The translations under genes and the position numbers were made by a program. The notes beneath the pieces were generated by a model that was given only the letters and a program-made list of their open reading frames with translations, had not been told where the DNA came from and ran no database searches. A DNA stretch of 64,000 nt from Thermus albus. Lineage in GTDB: Bacteria > Deinococcota > Deinococci > Deinococcales > Thermaceae. The DNA lies in contig NZ_JAKTNR010000001.1 of NCBI RefSeq assembly GCF_022760855.1, forward strand, positions 124,001 through 188,000, in the 5' to 3' direction. The stretch's first letter is position 1, and each line of letters begins with the position of its first letter. This document shows positions 8,740 to 17,002 of the stretch, piece after piece.

Positions 8740-9591
8740 GAAGGATAAAAAGGTGGAAACCACCACGCTCCTCGCCACCCGGTTGGCCTCGCTGCCGAAC
8801 TCCCGGGTGAGGAGAAAGGCGTTCACCGCCACTGGGGTGGCGGACTGCAACACCAGGACCTGATGTTCCAGGCGGGGAAGTCCAAGGGCGAGCCCGACTC
8901 CAAAGGCTAGAAAGGGTGCCAAAAGGAGCCTTAGGAAGCTGGTTAGGCCCTCAAAGGCCCCGATGGCAAAGCGGGTTTGGCCCATTTGCATTCCCAGGGT
9001 CAGGAGAAGGACGGGGATGGCGGCCTGGCCCATGAGGCGCACCCCTTCATCCAAGCGGAAGGGGAGGCTAATCCCCAAGGCTTTTAGCATCAGGCTCAGG
9101 AAAAGGGCGTGGAAAAGGGGTAGGCGTAGGGTGAAAAGAAGCCCCTCCCTAAGGCTTCCGCCCCGGATAAAGGCCGGTCCCAGCCCGAACATCACCACGC
9201 TGGAGAGGATGAAGTAGACCACGGCCCGCCTTAAGCCCTCCTCCCCTAGGGCGAAATAGACCAGGGAGAGGCCCATGTTGCCGGAGTTGGGGAAGAGGCT
9301 ACTCACTAAAAGCCCCTTGGTGACGTCGGGGGAAAGGCGGAGGAGCTTTCCCGCTCCCTGGATGGTCAGAAAGAGGAGAACGTAGGTAAGGGTAAAGCCT
9401 AGGGTCAGTCCCCAAAGGCCTTCCCGGGAGTACTCCGCCCGGTACATGGCGTCAAAGATGAGGGCCGGCACCAGGAGGTATAAGGTAAGGCGGCTTAGGG
9501 TGGTGAGGTCCATGGGGATGCGCTTGCCCAACAGGTAACCGGCCAAAACCACCAAGGCCACGGGGAGCACGGTGTTGAGGAGAGCCTGCAT
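8698..9591 (-). CDS. AEC (auxin efflux carrier) family permease
   Basis: About ten hydrophobic helices over 297 residues with the AEC-type organisation: five N-terminal helices, a short loop and five C-terminal helices. Typical stretches include PNSGNMGLSL and LQSATPVAVNAF. Members export or import small organic acids and auxin-like compounds; the substrate cannot be read from sequence. Start at the ATG at 9591 (MQALLNTVLPV) or nine bases upstream at 9600. The gene is divergent from the ornithine-cyclodeaminase homologue with only about 18 nt between starts, so each promoter must lie in the other gene. Confidence 0.85.
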   Translation of the reverse strand: MQALLNTVLPVALVVLAGYLLGKRIPMDLTTLSRLTLYLLVPALIFDAMYRAEYSREGLWGLTLGFTLTYVLLFLTIQGAGKLLRLSPDVTKGLLVSSLFPNSGNMGLSLVYFALGEEGLRRAVVYFILSSVVMFGLGPAFIRGGSLREGLLFTLRLPLFHALFLSLMLKALGISLPFRLDEGVRLMGQAAIPVLLLTLGMQMGQTRFAIGAFEGLTSFLRLLLAPFLAFGVGLALGLPRLEHQVLVLQSATPVAVNAFLLTREFGSEANRVARSVVVSTFLSFLTIPLFLLLIGVR

Positions 9592-9609
9592 GTGGGGCAT
9601 TCTAAAGGC

Positions 9610-10455
9610 ATGGGATACCTGGCTCTTTCCCAGGCCCTAAGGAAGGTCCTCCTCCGGGGGGGGGTGGCCCCCAGGCGCCAGGTTCTAACCCTTCCCCAGG
9701 GGCAGTTTCTGGTGATGCCCGCCGCCGACCAGGAGGTGGCCCTTTGCAAGCTGGTTACGGTGGAGGCTTCCCGAAGGGAAGAGGATGGGCCTCAGCGCCG
9801 GCCTTCGGTGCAGGCGGAGGTCTGGGCCAAGAGGCTGGATACCGGGGAGGTCTTCCACCTGCCGGGAGAGGAGATCACGAAAAGGCGCACTGCCGCCCTT
9901 TCCCTTTTGGCGGCTAGGCTTCTTGCGCCGAGGCAAGAGGGGGCGCTTCTTTTGCTGGGGCCTGGAGCGCAGGGGGAAGCCCACCTCGAGGCCTTCGCCG
10001 AAGGTCTTCGCCTGACCAGGGTCTTTGTGCGGGGAAGGAGTCGGGACAGGTTGGAAGTTTTTATGCGGAAGGTCCGAGAGATAGGCCTTTCTGTTGAAGA
10101 ATGGTTGGGCGAGGAAGTGCCCGAGGAGGTGGCCTTCATCGTCACCGCTACACCCAGTCCCGCCCCGGTACTACCGGAGAGGGTACCGGAGGGCGCCTTC
10201 ATCGCCGCCGTTGGCAGTTTCCGCCCGGAGATGCAGGAGGTCCCCCGGGCCCTGGTGGAAAGGGCTGCCGTCTACTGCGACACGGAGGACGCCCTCGTGG
10301 AGGCGGGGGAACTTCAGGGCCTTTCTAAACCCGTGGTCACCTTAAGGGAAGCCCTCTTGGGCAAGCGGGCGGAAGGGGATCCCGTGCTGTTTAAGAGCGT
10401 GGGCCACGCACTTTTTGACCTGGCCGCGGTGCGGCACCTCATGGGCTTGGATTAG
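9610..10455 (+). CDS. Ornithine cyclodeaminase / mu-crystallin family protein
   Basis: A 281-residue NAD(P)-binding protein with the family's central Rossmann fold (LLLLGPGAQGEAHLEAF near residue 118) and the later FIVTATPSPAPVL and AAVGSFRPEMQE segments that correspond to the cofactor/substrate pocket. Members include ornithine cyclodeaminase, ketimine reductases and alanine dehydrogenase, so the substrate is open. The ATG at 9610 places the conserved N-terminus best; 9592 is an alternative. Its stop overlaps the convergent qor stop by 4 nt. Confidence 0.82.
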   Translation: MGYLALSQALRKVLLRGGVAPRRQVLTLPQGQFLVMPAADQEVALCKLVTVEASRREEDGPQRRPSVQAEVWAKRLDTGEVFHLPGEEITKRRTAALSLLAARLLAPRQEGALLLLGPGAQGEAHLEAFAEGLRLTRVFVRGRSRDRLEVFMRKVREIGLSVEEWLGEEVPEEVAFIVTATPSPAPVLPERVPEGAFIAAVGSFRPEMQEVPRALVERAAVYCDTEDALVEAGELQGLSKPVVTLREALLGKRAEGDPVLFKSVGHALFDLAAVRHLMGLD

Positions 10456-11360
10456 AAGCGAACCACGATCTTTCCGGTATGACCCCGGTCTATGAGGGCC
10501 TGGAAGGCGGCCTCAGCCTCTAGGAAAGGGAAAACCGCCCCCACCACGGGCTTGAGCTCACGGCCCAACCGGGGCAGGAGAAACCCCAAGGCTTCCTGCA
10601 CCAAGGCCTGTTGCCTGAGGAGGGGAGCCAGCCAAAAGCCCGTGACCGTAAGGTTTCGGCGCATGAGGCGCAGGGGATTCAGGGAAGCGGCCTCCCCCTC
10701 TGCGGCCCCGATATAGACCAGCCTTCCTCCCGGGTTCAGAAGGGCCAGGCTTTCCTCCAGAAGGTTGCCGCGCACCTCCAGAAGGATGTCCACCCCGCCG
10801 AAGGCCTTGGCCTTTTCCGTAAGCTCCCCATAGGTGGCGGTGGCCTCGGCGCCTAGGGTTTGGGGGAGGGCCAGCTTCTCGGGCCTCGAGGCGGAGGCCA
10901 GCACCCGCAAGCCCATGGCCTTGGCCACCTGCACGGTGGCAGTTCCCAAGGCCCCTGCCGCTGCCTGCACCAGGACCTTTTCCCCGGGCTTGGCCCCCGC
11001 CTGCCGCAGGGCTAAATAGGCGGTGAGGAAAGAAACCGGGTAAGCGGCGGCTTCCTCAGGGGAAAGCCCCTCTGGCACGGGGAGAAGGGCCTCCCTGGGC
11101 ACAGCTATCCGCTCTGCTAGAGCCCCATGCCCCATTAAAGCGGCAAAGCGCTGGCCTGCCACCCGACCTACGGCCTCCATACCGGGCACGAAGGGCGGGT
11201 GGACGCGAGTGAGGTACCCACCAAGGCGCATAAGGTGGTCGGCAAAGTTCAGGCCCACCGCCTCCACCTCCAACACCACTTCTCCAGGGCCCGGTGTGGG
11301 GTCGGGAAGCTCTTTAAGGACCAATGGACCACGCAAGCGTTCTTGCACCCAGGCGCGCAT
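10452..11360 (-). CDS. qor: NADPH:quinone oxidoreductase, zeta-crystallin-like
   Basis: A 302-residue medium-chain dehydrogenase/reductase lacking the zinc ligands of alcohol dehydrogenases. The N-terminus has GLNFADHLMRLGGYLTR and the Rossmann part has VLVQAAAGALGTATVQVAKA (AAxGxxG). It closely resembles a Thermus quinone oxidoreductase I know, including length. It lies 9 nt after the second sugar permease on the same strand, so it may be read from the sugar operon, although a functional link is not evident. Confidence 0.92.
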   Translation of the reverse strand: MRAWVQERLRGPLVLKELPDPTPGPGEVVLEVEAVGLNFADHLMRLGGYLTRVHPPFVPGMEAVGRVAGQRFAALMGHGALAERIAVPREALLPVPEGLSPEEAAAYPVSFLTAYLALRQAGAKPGEKVLVQAAAGALGTATVQVAKAMGLRVLASASRPEKLALPQTLGAEATATYGELTEKAKAFGGVDILLEVRGNLLEESLALLNPGGRLVYIGAAEGEAASLNPLRLMRRNLTVTGFWLAPLLRQQALVQEALGFLLPRLGRELKPVVGAVFPFLEAEAAFQALIDRGHTGKIVVRF

Positions 11361-11369
11361 GGGGGGAGT

Positions 11370-12176
11370 TTACCCCTTTACGGAACCAGCTAGAAGGCCC
11401 CGCAGGAAGTACCGGCCCAGGAAGATATAGACGAAGAGGGTAGGTAGGGCAGCCAGGATAGCCCCGGCCATGGGCAGATTCCATTTCACGGCTTCACCCC
11501 CTGCCAGCTGGGCCAGGGCCACAGTGATGGGCTGGCTTTCCGGCCGGGTTAAGGTCACGGCGAAGAGGAACTCGTTCCAGATCTGTGTGAACTGCCAAAT
11601 GGCCACCACTACGAAGGCGGGAGCGGAAAGAGGTAGGATCACGTGCCGAAAGATACCGAAGAATCCCGCTCCGTCTATGCGGGCTGCCTCTACCAGCTCA
11701 TCCGGGATTTCGCTGTAGTAGTTCTTGAAGATCAGGGTGACGATGGGAATTCCGTAGACCACGTGTACCAGGATGAGGCCCCAGAGGGTGCCATAGAGGC
11801 CTATGGCCTTCACGAACTGGAAGAGAGGGATCAGGATGCTTTGGTAAGGGATGAACATGCCGAAGAGCATGAGGGCAAAGAGGAGGTTAGATCCCCTGAA
11901 GGGCCATTTGGCCAGGACGTAGCCGTTGAGCGCTCCCACTACAGCAGAGAGAACGGTGGCAGAAAGAGCCAGGATCACGCTGTTTTGGAACTTGGGGCGG
12001 AAGGCCTCCCAGGCCACCCTGAAGCTTTCCCAGTATACGGGATTGGGCCAATGCCAGACCGTGTCCAGGGTGATTCTGGCAGGCTCCTTTAAGGCGGTGA
12101 GGATCACCAGGTAGACGGGAAGGAGGAAGAAGAGGGTGGCAAGGAGGAGAAAGGTGTATAGAAGAATCCGGCCCAT
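11370..12176 (-). CDS. Sugar ABC transporter permease, MalG-type
   Basis: A 268-residue inner-membrane permease with six hydrophobic helices and the EAA loop [20 protein letters not shown] that contacts the ATPase. It is the second permease of the binding-protein-dependent sugar importer encoded upstream. Its ATG overlaps the stop of the first permease by one base. No ATPase gene is present; as in many Thermus and actinobacterial sugar systems a shared MsiK-like ATPase elsewhere is likely (inference). Confidence 0.93.
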   Translation of the reverse strand: MGRILLYTFLLLATLFFLLPVYLVILTALKEPARITLDTVWHWPNPVYWESFRVAWEAFRPKFQNSVILALSATVLSAVVGALNGYVLAKWPFRGSNLLFALMLFGMFIPYQSILIPLFQFVKAIGLYGTLWGLILVHVVYGIPIVTLIFKNYYSEIPDELVEAARIDGAGFFGIFRHVILPLSAPAFVVVAIWQFTQIWNEFLFAVTLTRPESQPITVALAQLAGGEAVKWNLPMAGAILAALPTLFVYIFLGRYFLRGLLAGSVKG

Positions 12177-13285
12177 CAGCGCCTGACCTCCTTCTTCAGC
12201 TGGCTCGCCAGGTAGGGGATGACCACCATGGCCACCAAAAGCAATAGGAGTATGCCGATGGCAGCACCCTTGGCAAACTGGTTGCCTCGGAAGGCCAAAA
12301 GGTACATGTAGATGGCTGGCACGTCGGTGGGAGCATAGTCTAGCCCGGCCATAGCGAAGATAAGGTCAAAGATCTTCAAGGCAATGTGGCCTAGGACGAT
12401 CAGGGCGGAAAGTGTGATGGGGGCGAGGAGGGGAAAAATAACGTACCGATAGGTCTGCCACTCGCTGGCCCCATCCACCTTGGCGGCCTCCAAAATTTCC
12501 ACGGGGATGCCCCTCAGGCCCGCCAGGTAAAGGGCCATGGTGTAGCCCGACATCTGCCACACCGCTGCCAGGATCACCCCCACCAAGGCCAGGCTGAAGC
12601 CGTGGGGCTCGGCGTAGGGAAGAAGGCGGATGTTCCGACCCAGGGTTAGGGCCCAAAGGAGAAGCAGCCCACTGGATAGGAGACTCCAGAAAAGACGCTT
12701 TCTTTCGCCTCCGCGGTGGGCTTGCCAGGCAAGGTACAGAAGGGTTAGACCCACGGCCAAGGCTGTGTAGAAGGGGAGTTGATTCCAGTCGAAGACCAGC
12801 ACCTGTTGCCTTGTGGTGAGCCAGGGAAAGTTAAAGGGGGGAAAGCCAAAGAGAGTGGGTAAAACGTTGACCCCACCTTGGGGTTGCAGAAGCCAACGCC
12901 AGATGGTGCCTGTTACCACGAAGGAGAGGGCCATGGGAAAAAGAAAAACCGTGCGGAAAAAGCCTTCCCCCTTAGGGCCTCGGTCTAGGGCTATGGCCAA
13001 TAGAAGGCCTAGGCCCAGGGTTCCCGCCATGAAGAAGAGGGTAAAGAAGATCAAGTTGACCACGCTCTGGCGGAACCGCACGTCCACAAAGCCGCTAAAG
13101 AGCTCGCGGTAGTTCTCCAGGCCCACGAACTGGAGCTCAGGTCTCAGGGCCAAAGCTTGAGTGGGGTTCTTACCCCAGTCGCTGAAGGAAACCCAGAGGT
13201 TTTGCCCGATGAAGCCGTAGACAAAGACGCCTACCGCCACCAAGGAGGGGAGGAGGACCAAGAAGGCTGTGATACGGTCACGCAT
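12176..13285 (-). CDS. Sugar ABC transporter permease, MalF-type
   Basis: A 369-residue membrane protein with about eight helices and the EAA loop [20 protein letters not shown]. The central insertion (about residues 140-200, with Trp/Phe-rich periplasmic parts) resembles MalF-type subunits. The ATG at 13285 ([13 protein letters not shown]) fits the first helix. An in-frame extension to 13324 would translate through the strong hairpin at 13301-13328 and is rejected. The gene follows the binding-protein gene with that hairpin between them. Confidence 0.92.
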   Translation of the reverse strand: MRDRITAFLVLLPSLVAVGVFVYGFIGQNLWVSFSDWGKNPTQALALRPELQFVGLENYRELFSGFVDVRFRQSVVNLIFFTLFFMAGTLGLGLLLAIALDRGPKGEGFFRTVFLFPMALSFVVTGTIWRWLLQPQGGVNVLPTLFGFPPFNFPWLTTRQQVLVFDWNQLPFYTALAVGLTLLYLAWQAHRGGERKRLFWSLLSSGLLLLWALTLGRNIRLLPYAEPHGFSLALVGVILAAVWQMSGYTMALYLAGLRGIPVEILEAAKVDGASEWQTYRYVIFPLLAPITLSALIVLGHIALKIFDLIFAMAGLDYAPTDVPAIYMYLLAFRGNQFAKGAAIGILLLLLVAMVVIPYLASQLKKEVRR

Positions 13286-13300
13286 GCCATCTCCGGAAAA

Positions 13301-13328
13301 GCCCGTGGGGGCTTTAGCCCCCACGGGC
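13301..13328 (-). terminator. Intercistronic hairpin between binding-protein and permease genes
   Basis: A perfect 12-bp stem (GCCCGTGGGGGC with its complement) closes a 4-nt loop, 10 nt after the binding-protein stop and 15 nt before the permease start. No U-run follows on the minus strand, so it is more likely a partial terminator or 3'-end stabiliser that lets the binding protein be made in excess than a full stop. Confidence 0.8.
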
Positions 13329-13337
13329 CGAGAGGCG

Positions 13338-14573
13338 TTACCGGCCCAAGCCCACCTGGTTGGCGATGGCCTGGGCGGCGTTGGCTGCCGCTTGCGGGTT
13401 CTTGCTCTGCAAGAAGATCTCCATCACCGTGCCGAACTGGCTCATGAAGCTTTCGGGTGCCACGGCTCCGTGCACCAAGGAGCCCACGATGCGATTGGAC
13501 TGCCAGTCCTTCATGGCCGACTGACCATAGGCGTTGTATTTGGCAGGGTCAGAGTCCAACCGGGCGGCGATGGAGCCTTTTAAGGGGTTAAAGGTGTCCT
13601 GACCTTCCTTGGAGCCCACCAGCTTGAGCCAGTTGATGGCGTTCTGCCGGTTCTTGGCTCCCTTGGGCAGGCCGAAAGAATCGGAGAGCATCATGAAAAC
13701 CCCGGAGGTGCCTGGAGAGGGTGCCCAGGCGAAGTCGGTGCCGGGCTTGAGCTTAAGGGTGGTGCTCATGTAGCCAGCGGCCCAGTCGCCCATGATGTTG
13801 AAAGCAGCTTTACCCTGGACTACCCGGTCCACCGCCTGCTGCCAGGACAGGCCTGCGGCGTCCTTGTTGGCGCAATCCAGCACCTTGCCGAAGGTGTCCC
13901 AGACCGCCACCGCCTTGGGGTCGGTGAACTTGAGCTTGCCGTTCCAGAGGTTGGCCCAGCCGTCAGCCCCCAGGGTGGCCAGGGCTACGCTTTCCCAGAG
14001 GTGTTGTTGGGTCCAGTTCTCCCCCAGGGCTAGAGGTGCCTCCAGGCCTTTCCGCTTTAAGGTCTGGCAGGTGGCGAGAAAATCCGCCCAGGTCTTGGGT
14101 GGCGTTACCCCCCACTCCCTCAGCTTGGCAGGAATGTACCACATGACGTTGGAGCGGTGGATGTTGACAGGCACGCTCCAGATACCTCCCTTGTAGGAAA
14201 GGAGATCGATAAGACCCTTGGGGAAGGCTTGGAGCCAGCCCTCCTGCCGGAATAGGCTGGTGAGGTCCTCCATGCGGTCTGCCACCACCCAGGTGCCGAT
14301 GAGCTCCTGCCCCGCGTGCACCTGGAAGGTGTCGGGTGGATCCCCACCCAGCATGCGGGTTTTCAGTACCGCCTTGGCGTTGACCCCAGCTCCTCCCGTC
14401 ACCGTAGCGTTGATGACCTCCACGCCGGGATACTTTTGCTTGTAAAGCCGGATGAGGGCCTCGAGGGCTGGTCCCTCGTCCCCTGCCCACCAGGAGAAGA
14501 TCTCCAGCTTACCCGTCTGGGCCAGGGCGCTGAGCCCCAAGGCCACGCCGATCGCCAAAAGCCACTTCCTCAT
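13338..14573 (-). CDS. Glucose-type ABC transporter substrate-binding protein
   Basis: A 411-residue periplasmic binding protein with an N-terminal signal peptide ([19 protein letters not shown]) and the start of the mature protein [19 protein letters not shown]. It is almost the same as a structurally known Thermus glucose/galactose-binding protein, including the tryptophan-rich pocket segments [11 protein letters not shown] and [10 protein letters not shown]. The ATG at 14573 is preceded by a good ribosome site (GGAGG at about 14581). The start lies 65 nt inside the upstream ROK gene, so translation is probably coupled. Confidence 0.94.
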   Translation of the reverse strand: MRKWLLAIGVALGLSALAQTGKLEIFSWWAGDEGPALEALIRLYKQKYPGVEVINATVTGGAGVNAKAVLKTRMLGGDPPDTFQVHAGQELIGTWVVADRMEDLTSLFRQEGWLQAFPKGLIDLLSYKGGIWSVPVNIHRSNVMWYIPAKLREWGVTPPKTWADFLATCQTLKRKGLEAPLALGENWTQQHLWESVALATLGADGWANLWNGKLKFTDPKAVAVWDTFGKVLDCANKDAAGLSWQQAVDRVVQGKAAFNIMGDWAAGYMSTTLKLKPGTDFAWAPSPGTSGVFMMLSDSFGLPKGAKNRQNAINWLKLVGSKEGQDTFNPLKGSIAARLDSDPAKYNAYGQSAMKDWQSNRIVGSLVHGAVAPESFMSQFGTVMEIFLQSKNPQAAANAAQAIANQVGLGR

Positions 14574-15723
14574 ACCTACCTCCATTGCGACGTGGGCTTT
14601 CCGCCCACAGGCCGCCCAGCTCAAAAAACCTCACCAGAAAGAGGCTAGCCCCACCCACCGCTGGGGCCAGGTGGCCATAGACGGAAGGTTGGACGGGTAA
14701 GGAGCGGTGGGCCTCCAAAAAGGCGTGGGCCTCCAAGGACTGGCGCATGGGGTGTTCCAGATGGGGGAAGAGCTCGGCTGCCTTGCCTCCCACCACCACC
14801 CGACCCGGGTCGTAGGCTACCGCCAGGTTGGCGAGGAACCGCCCTAAGACCTCGCCCAGATGGTGGATGGCCTTGAGGGCCAAATCCTCCCCTTGCTCGG
14901 CCAGGTGGAGGAGGGCCTCCAGAACTTCGGCCTTGCCCCCAAGGGCCCGGTAATGCTCCAGAAGTGTTCCGAGGCCGAGCTCAGTTTCCAGGCACCCTAT
15001 CCGGCCGCAGGCGCAGGTTTTATTCCCCTGGCCGAGCCAATGTCCAAGTTCCCCAGCAGCCCCGCTGGCTCCGCGCAAAACCCGGCTTTCCGATACCACC
15101 CCAACCCCCAGGCCCGTGCTGAGCACCAGATAGGCTAAGTTTGCCTCCCCGTGGAAGAAGACCTCGGACAAAGCCGAGGCCTTGGCATCGTTTTCCAGGG
15201 CCGTGGGCAAGGGGAAATCGACGAGCAAGGGCCTCAGATCCAGGTTTCTCCAACCCAGGTTAGGGGCTAGGAGGAGGCGGTCTTCCACCACCACCCCGGG
15301 CAGGGTTAGCCCCAGGCCCAATGGGCCAGGCACATGGGCAAGCACCTCCTGTAGAAGCCGTTCCAGCCGTTCTTTGGGCCCGGCCTCCCGGGAGTGGTTC
15401 CACTCCTTGGCCCAAAGGACCTCCCCCCGCCAGTCCAGGGCCAAAAGGACCGTTCCCTCCACCCCTAGCTCCGCCCCTAGGGCGAAGCGGGCACCGGGGC
15501 GCAGGTGTAGCAAGGTGCCGGGTCGGCCCACAGGGGGAGAGGTAAAGGCCCCTTCCTCCAAGAGGCCTTCTTGCAGGAGTTCGTCCACCAGGCGGCTTAC
15601 GGCGCTTTTAGCCAGGCCCGTAAGCCGGGAAAGGCCTGCGCGGGTAAGGGGACCCCGCCTCAGGTGGGCCAGAATGGCCCGGCGGTTGAGTCTGCGGATT
15701 TCTTGCGTATCCCCTTTGCGCAT
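14509..15723 (-). CDS. ROK-family transcriptional repressor
   Basis: 404 residues: an N-terminal winged helix (about 10-65, with [20 protein letters not shown]) and a ROK sugar-kinase-like domain with [26 protein letters not shown] and the zinc motif [10 protein letters not shown]. Such proteins repress sugar genes and are released by the sugar. It is the first gene of the transporter operon, and a matching operator lies at 15746-15766, so autoregulation by glucose or a related sugar is likely. Odd point: the last ~22 codons overlap the signal-peptide region of the binding protein and look like out-of-frame sequence; the native domain seems to end near 14616. Confidence 0.9.
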   Translation of the reverse strand: MRKGDTQEIRRLNRRAILAHLRRGPLTRAGLSRLTGLAKSAVSRLVDELLQEGLLEEGAFTSPPVGRPGTLLHLRPGARFALGAELGVEGTVLLALDWRGEVLWAKEWNHSREAGPKERLERLLQEVLAHVPGPLGLGLTLPGVVVEDRLLLAPNLGWRNLDLRPLLVDFPLPTALENDAKASALSEVFFHGEANLAYLVLSTGLGVGVVSESRVLRGASGAAGELGHWLGQGNKTCACGRIGCLETELGLGTLLEHYRALGGKAEVLEALLHLAEQGEDLALKAIHHLGEVLGRFLANLAVAYDPGRVVVGGKAAELFPHLEHPMRQSLEAHAFLEAHRSLPVQPSVYGHLAPAVGGASLFLVRFFELGGLWAESPRRNGGRYEEVAFGDRRGLGAQRPGPDG

Positions 15724-15745
15724 CCCGATTCCTTTGCCAAGCCTT

Positions 15746-15766
15746 TTAGTTCGTTCTCAGGACTAA
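15746..15766. promoter_or_regulatory. ROK/XylR-type operator upstream of the sugar operon
   Basis: The 21-bp element TTAGTTCGTTCTCAGGACTAA has half-sites TTAGT and ACTAA and resembles XylR/NagC-type operators (TTAGTT...ACTAA spacing). It begins 23 bp upstream of the ROK start and overlaps a possible minus-strand promoter (TTTACT, 17 nt, TAAAAG). Binding of the ROK protein here would repress its own gene and the transporter. Confidence 0.65.
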
Positions 15767-15798
15767 GTAAATCACCCGGCCCCGGATCTGTCAAGCCC

Positions 15799-15827
15799 TT
15801 GTCTTTTCGCTCCCTAGGGTTTAGGCT
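15799..15827 (+). promoter_or_regulatory. Promoter of the cobalamin riboswitch / btu operon
   Basis: TTGTCT at 15799-15804 and TAGGCT at 15822-15827 are spaced by 17 nt and match Thermus promoters (TTGNCN, TANNNT). Transcription would start near 15833, about 35 nt before the riboswitch P1 stem. Confidence 0.6.
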
Positions 15828-15866
15828 GCCTTTAAGGCCCGCTAGGGCCCAAAAGCCAGGTCCGTT

Positions 15867-16000
15867 GCCCTGGTGCCTGGGCGCGTAGTCCAGGCTTAAA
15901 GTGGGGAAGTCCGGTGCAACTCCGGCGCTGTCCCGCAACGGTAACCGGTCCCGCTTCGCGCCCTTCTTTGCAGACCGGAAGCCCGAATACCTGCCAGGGC
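15867..16000 (+). ncRNA. Cobalamin (B12) riboswitch aptamer
   Basis: The conserved cobalamin-riboswitch core is clear: GGTGCAACTCC, then GCTGTCCCGCAACGGTAA, then AGACCGGAAGCCCGAATACC. P1 is formed by GCCCTGG at 15867-15873 and CCAGGGC at 15994-16000. The variable arm with CTTCGC lies at about 15953-15963. It precedes the btuF-like gene by 145 nt. By family knowledge adenosyl- or methylcobalamin binding switches off B12 uptake; the expression platform is described separately. Confidence 0.95.
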
Positions 16001-16071
16001 CGCCCGCAAGACCCCTAGGCGGGCACCTCACGCGGATGGGGGAGCGATAGGGGTTTGCAAAGCCATTTGCA

Positions 16072-16098
16072 CCCCTGCCGCTTTCCGGCAGGGGTTTT
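16072..16098 (+). terminator. Riboswitch expression platform: intrinsic terminator
   Basis: CCCCTGCCG at 16072-16080 pairs with CGGCAGGGG at 16086-16094 around a CTTTC loop and is followed by TTTT. It lies between the aptamer and the first gene, so premature termination in the presence of B12 is likely. Confidence 0.85.
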
Positions 16099-16100
16099 CC

Positions 16101-16142
16101 CTACCTCCCCCGGGCCTGGCCCTAGCGGCCTTAGGGAGGTAG
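16101..16142 (+). promoter_or_regulatory. Hairpin sequestering the btuF ribosome-binding site
   Basis: CTACCTCCC at 16101-16109 is the exact complement of GGGAGGTAG at 16134-16142, which contains the ribosome site (GGAGGT) placed 4 nt before the ATG at 16145. The 9-bp perfect stem would hide the site on read-through RNA, giving a second, translational gate after the terminator. Confidence 0.75.
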
Positions 16143-16144
16143 GT

Positions 16145-16999
16145 ATGAGGAGAGTTTTTGCGGCAATAACGGTCCTTTTGGCCCTGGCCTTTGCCTTTCC
16201 CCTCACCTTCACCGACGACCTGGGGCGCACGGTTACGCTCAAGGCTCCTCCCAAGCGCATCGTCACCATGCTCCCTTCGGTGACGGAGACGGTTTGTGCC
16301 TTGGGGGCTTGTGAGCGGATCGTGGCCACCGACGACTACTCCGATTGGCCCGAGAAGGTGAAGGCCTTGCCCAAGGCGGGGGGGCTTTACAACCCGAACC
16401 CCGAGCTCATTGTGTCCTTAAAGCCGGACCTGGTTTTGGTCTCCAAATACGGCCGGCTTTATGAGACCTTGGAGCGGGCGGGGCTGGTGGTCTTTGCGGT
16501 TAAGACGGAAACCTATGAGGACATCTTCCGCACCACCCGTACCCTGGGCAAGCTTCTTGGCCTCGAGGGCCAAGCGGAACGCCTGGTGGCCCAGATCCAG
16601 CGGGAGGTGTACCAGGAGGAGTCCCGGGCGGCCAAGGCCAAGACCCGGCCCCGGGTGTACTACGAGATTGACCCCACCCCTTACACCGTGGGTCCCGATA
16701 GCTTCATCGGCGTCCTGATCCAAAAGGCCCGGGGTGTGAACATTATCCCTAAGGAGCTAGGCCTTTTCCCCAAGATCGCTCCGGAGTTCGTGGTGGAGAG
16801 GAACCCCGAGGTGATCGTGGCCACATACCCGGGTGCTCTGGAAACCATCCGGGCCAGGCCTGGGTGGAGCCGGGTGCAGGCGGTCCAGACGGGGCGCATC
16901 TGCGTGTTCACCGGGGGCCAGGATAACCTTCTCTCCCGCCCGGGCCCCCGGGTGGCCCAGGGGCTTAGGCTCTTGGTGGATTGCTTCCATGGGCGTTAG
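16145..16999 (+). CDS. btuF: Cobalamin ABC transporter substrate-binding protein, BtuF-like
   Basis: 284 residues with a signal peptide (MRRVFAAITVLLALAFAFP) and a class III (helical-backbone) binding-protein fold: DDLGRTVTLKAPPKRIVTML opens the domain, as in BtuF/FhuD. Placement behind a cobalamin riboswitch and before a permease and an ATPase sets the substrate as B12 or a cobinamide. The start at 16145 follows the ribosome site GGAGGT; the open frame to 16055 runs through the terminator and is rejected. Confidence 0.93.
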   Translation: MRRVFAAITVLLALAFAFPLTFTDDLGRTVTLKAPPKRIVTMLPSVTETVCALGACERIVATDDYSDWPEKVKALPKAGGLYNPNPELIVSLKPDLVLVSKYGRLYETLERAGLVVFAVKTETYEDIFRTTRTLGKLLGLEGQAERLVAQIQREVYQEESRAAKAKTRPRVYYEIDPTPYTVGPDSFIGVLIQKARGVNIIPKELGLFPKIAPEFVVERNPEVIVATYPGALETIRARPGWSRVQAVQTGRICVFTGGQDNLLSRPGPRVAQGLRLLVDCFHGR

Positions 17000-17002
17000 G
17001 CC

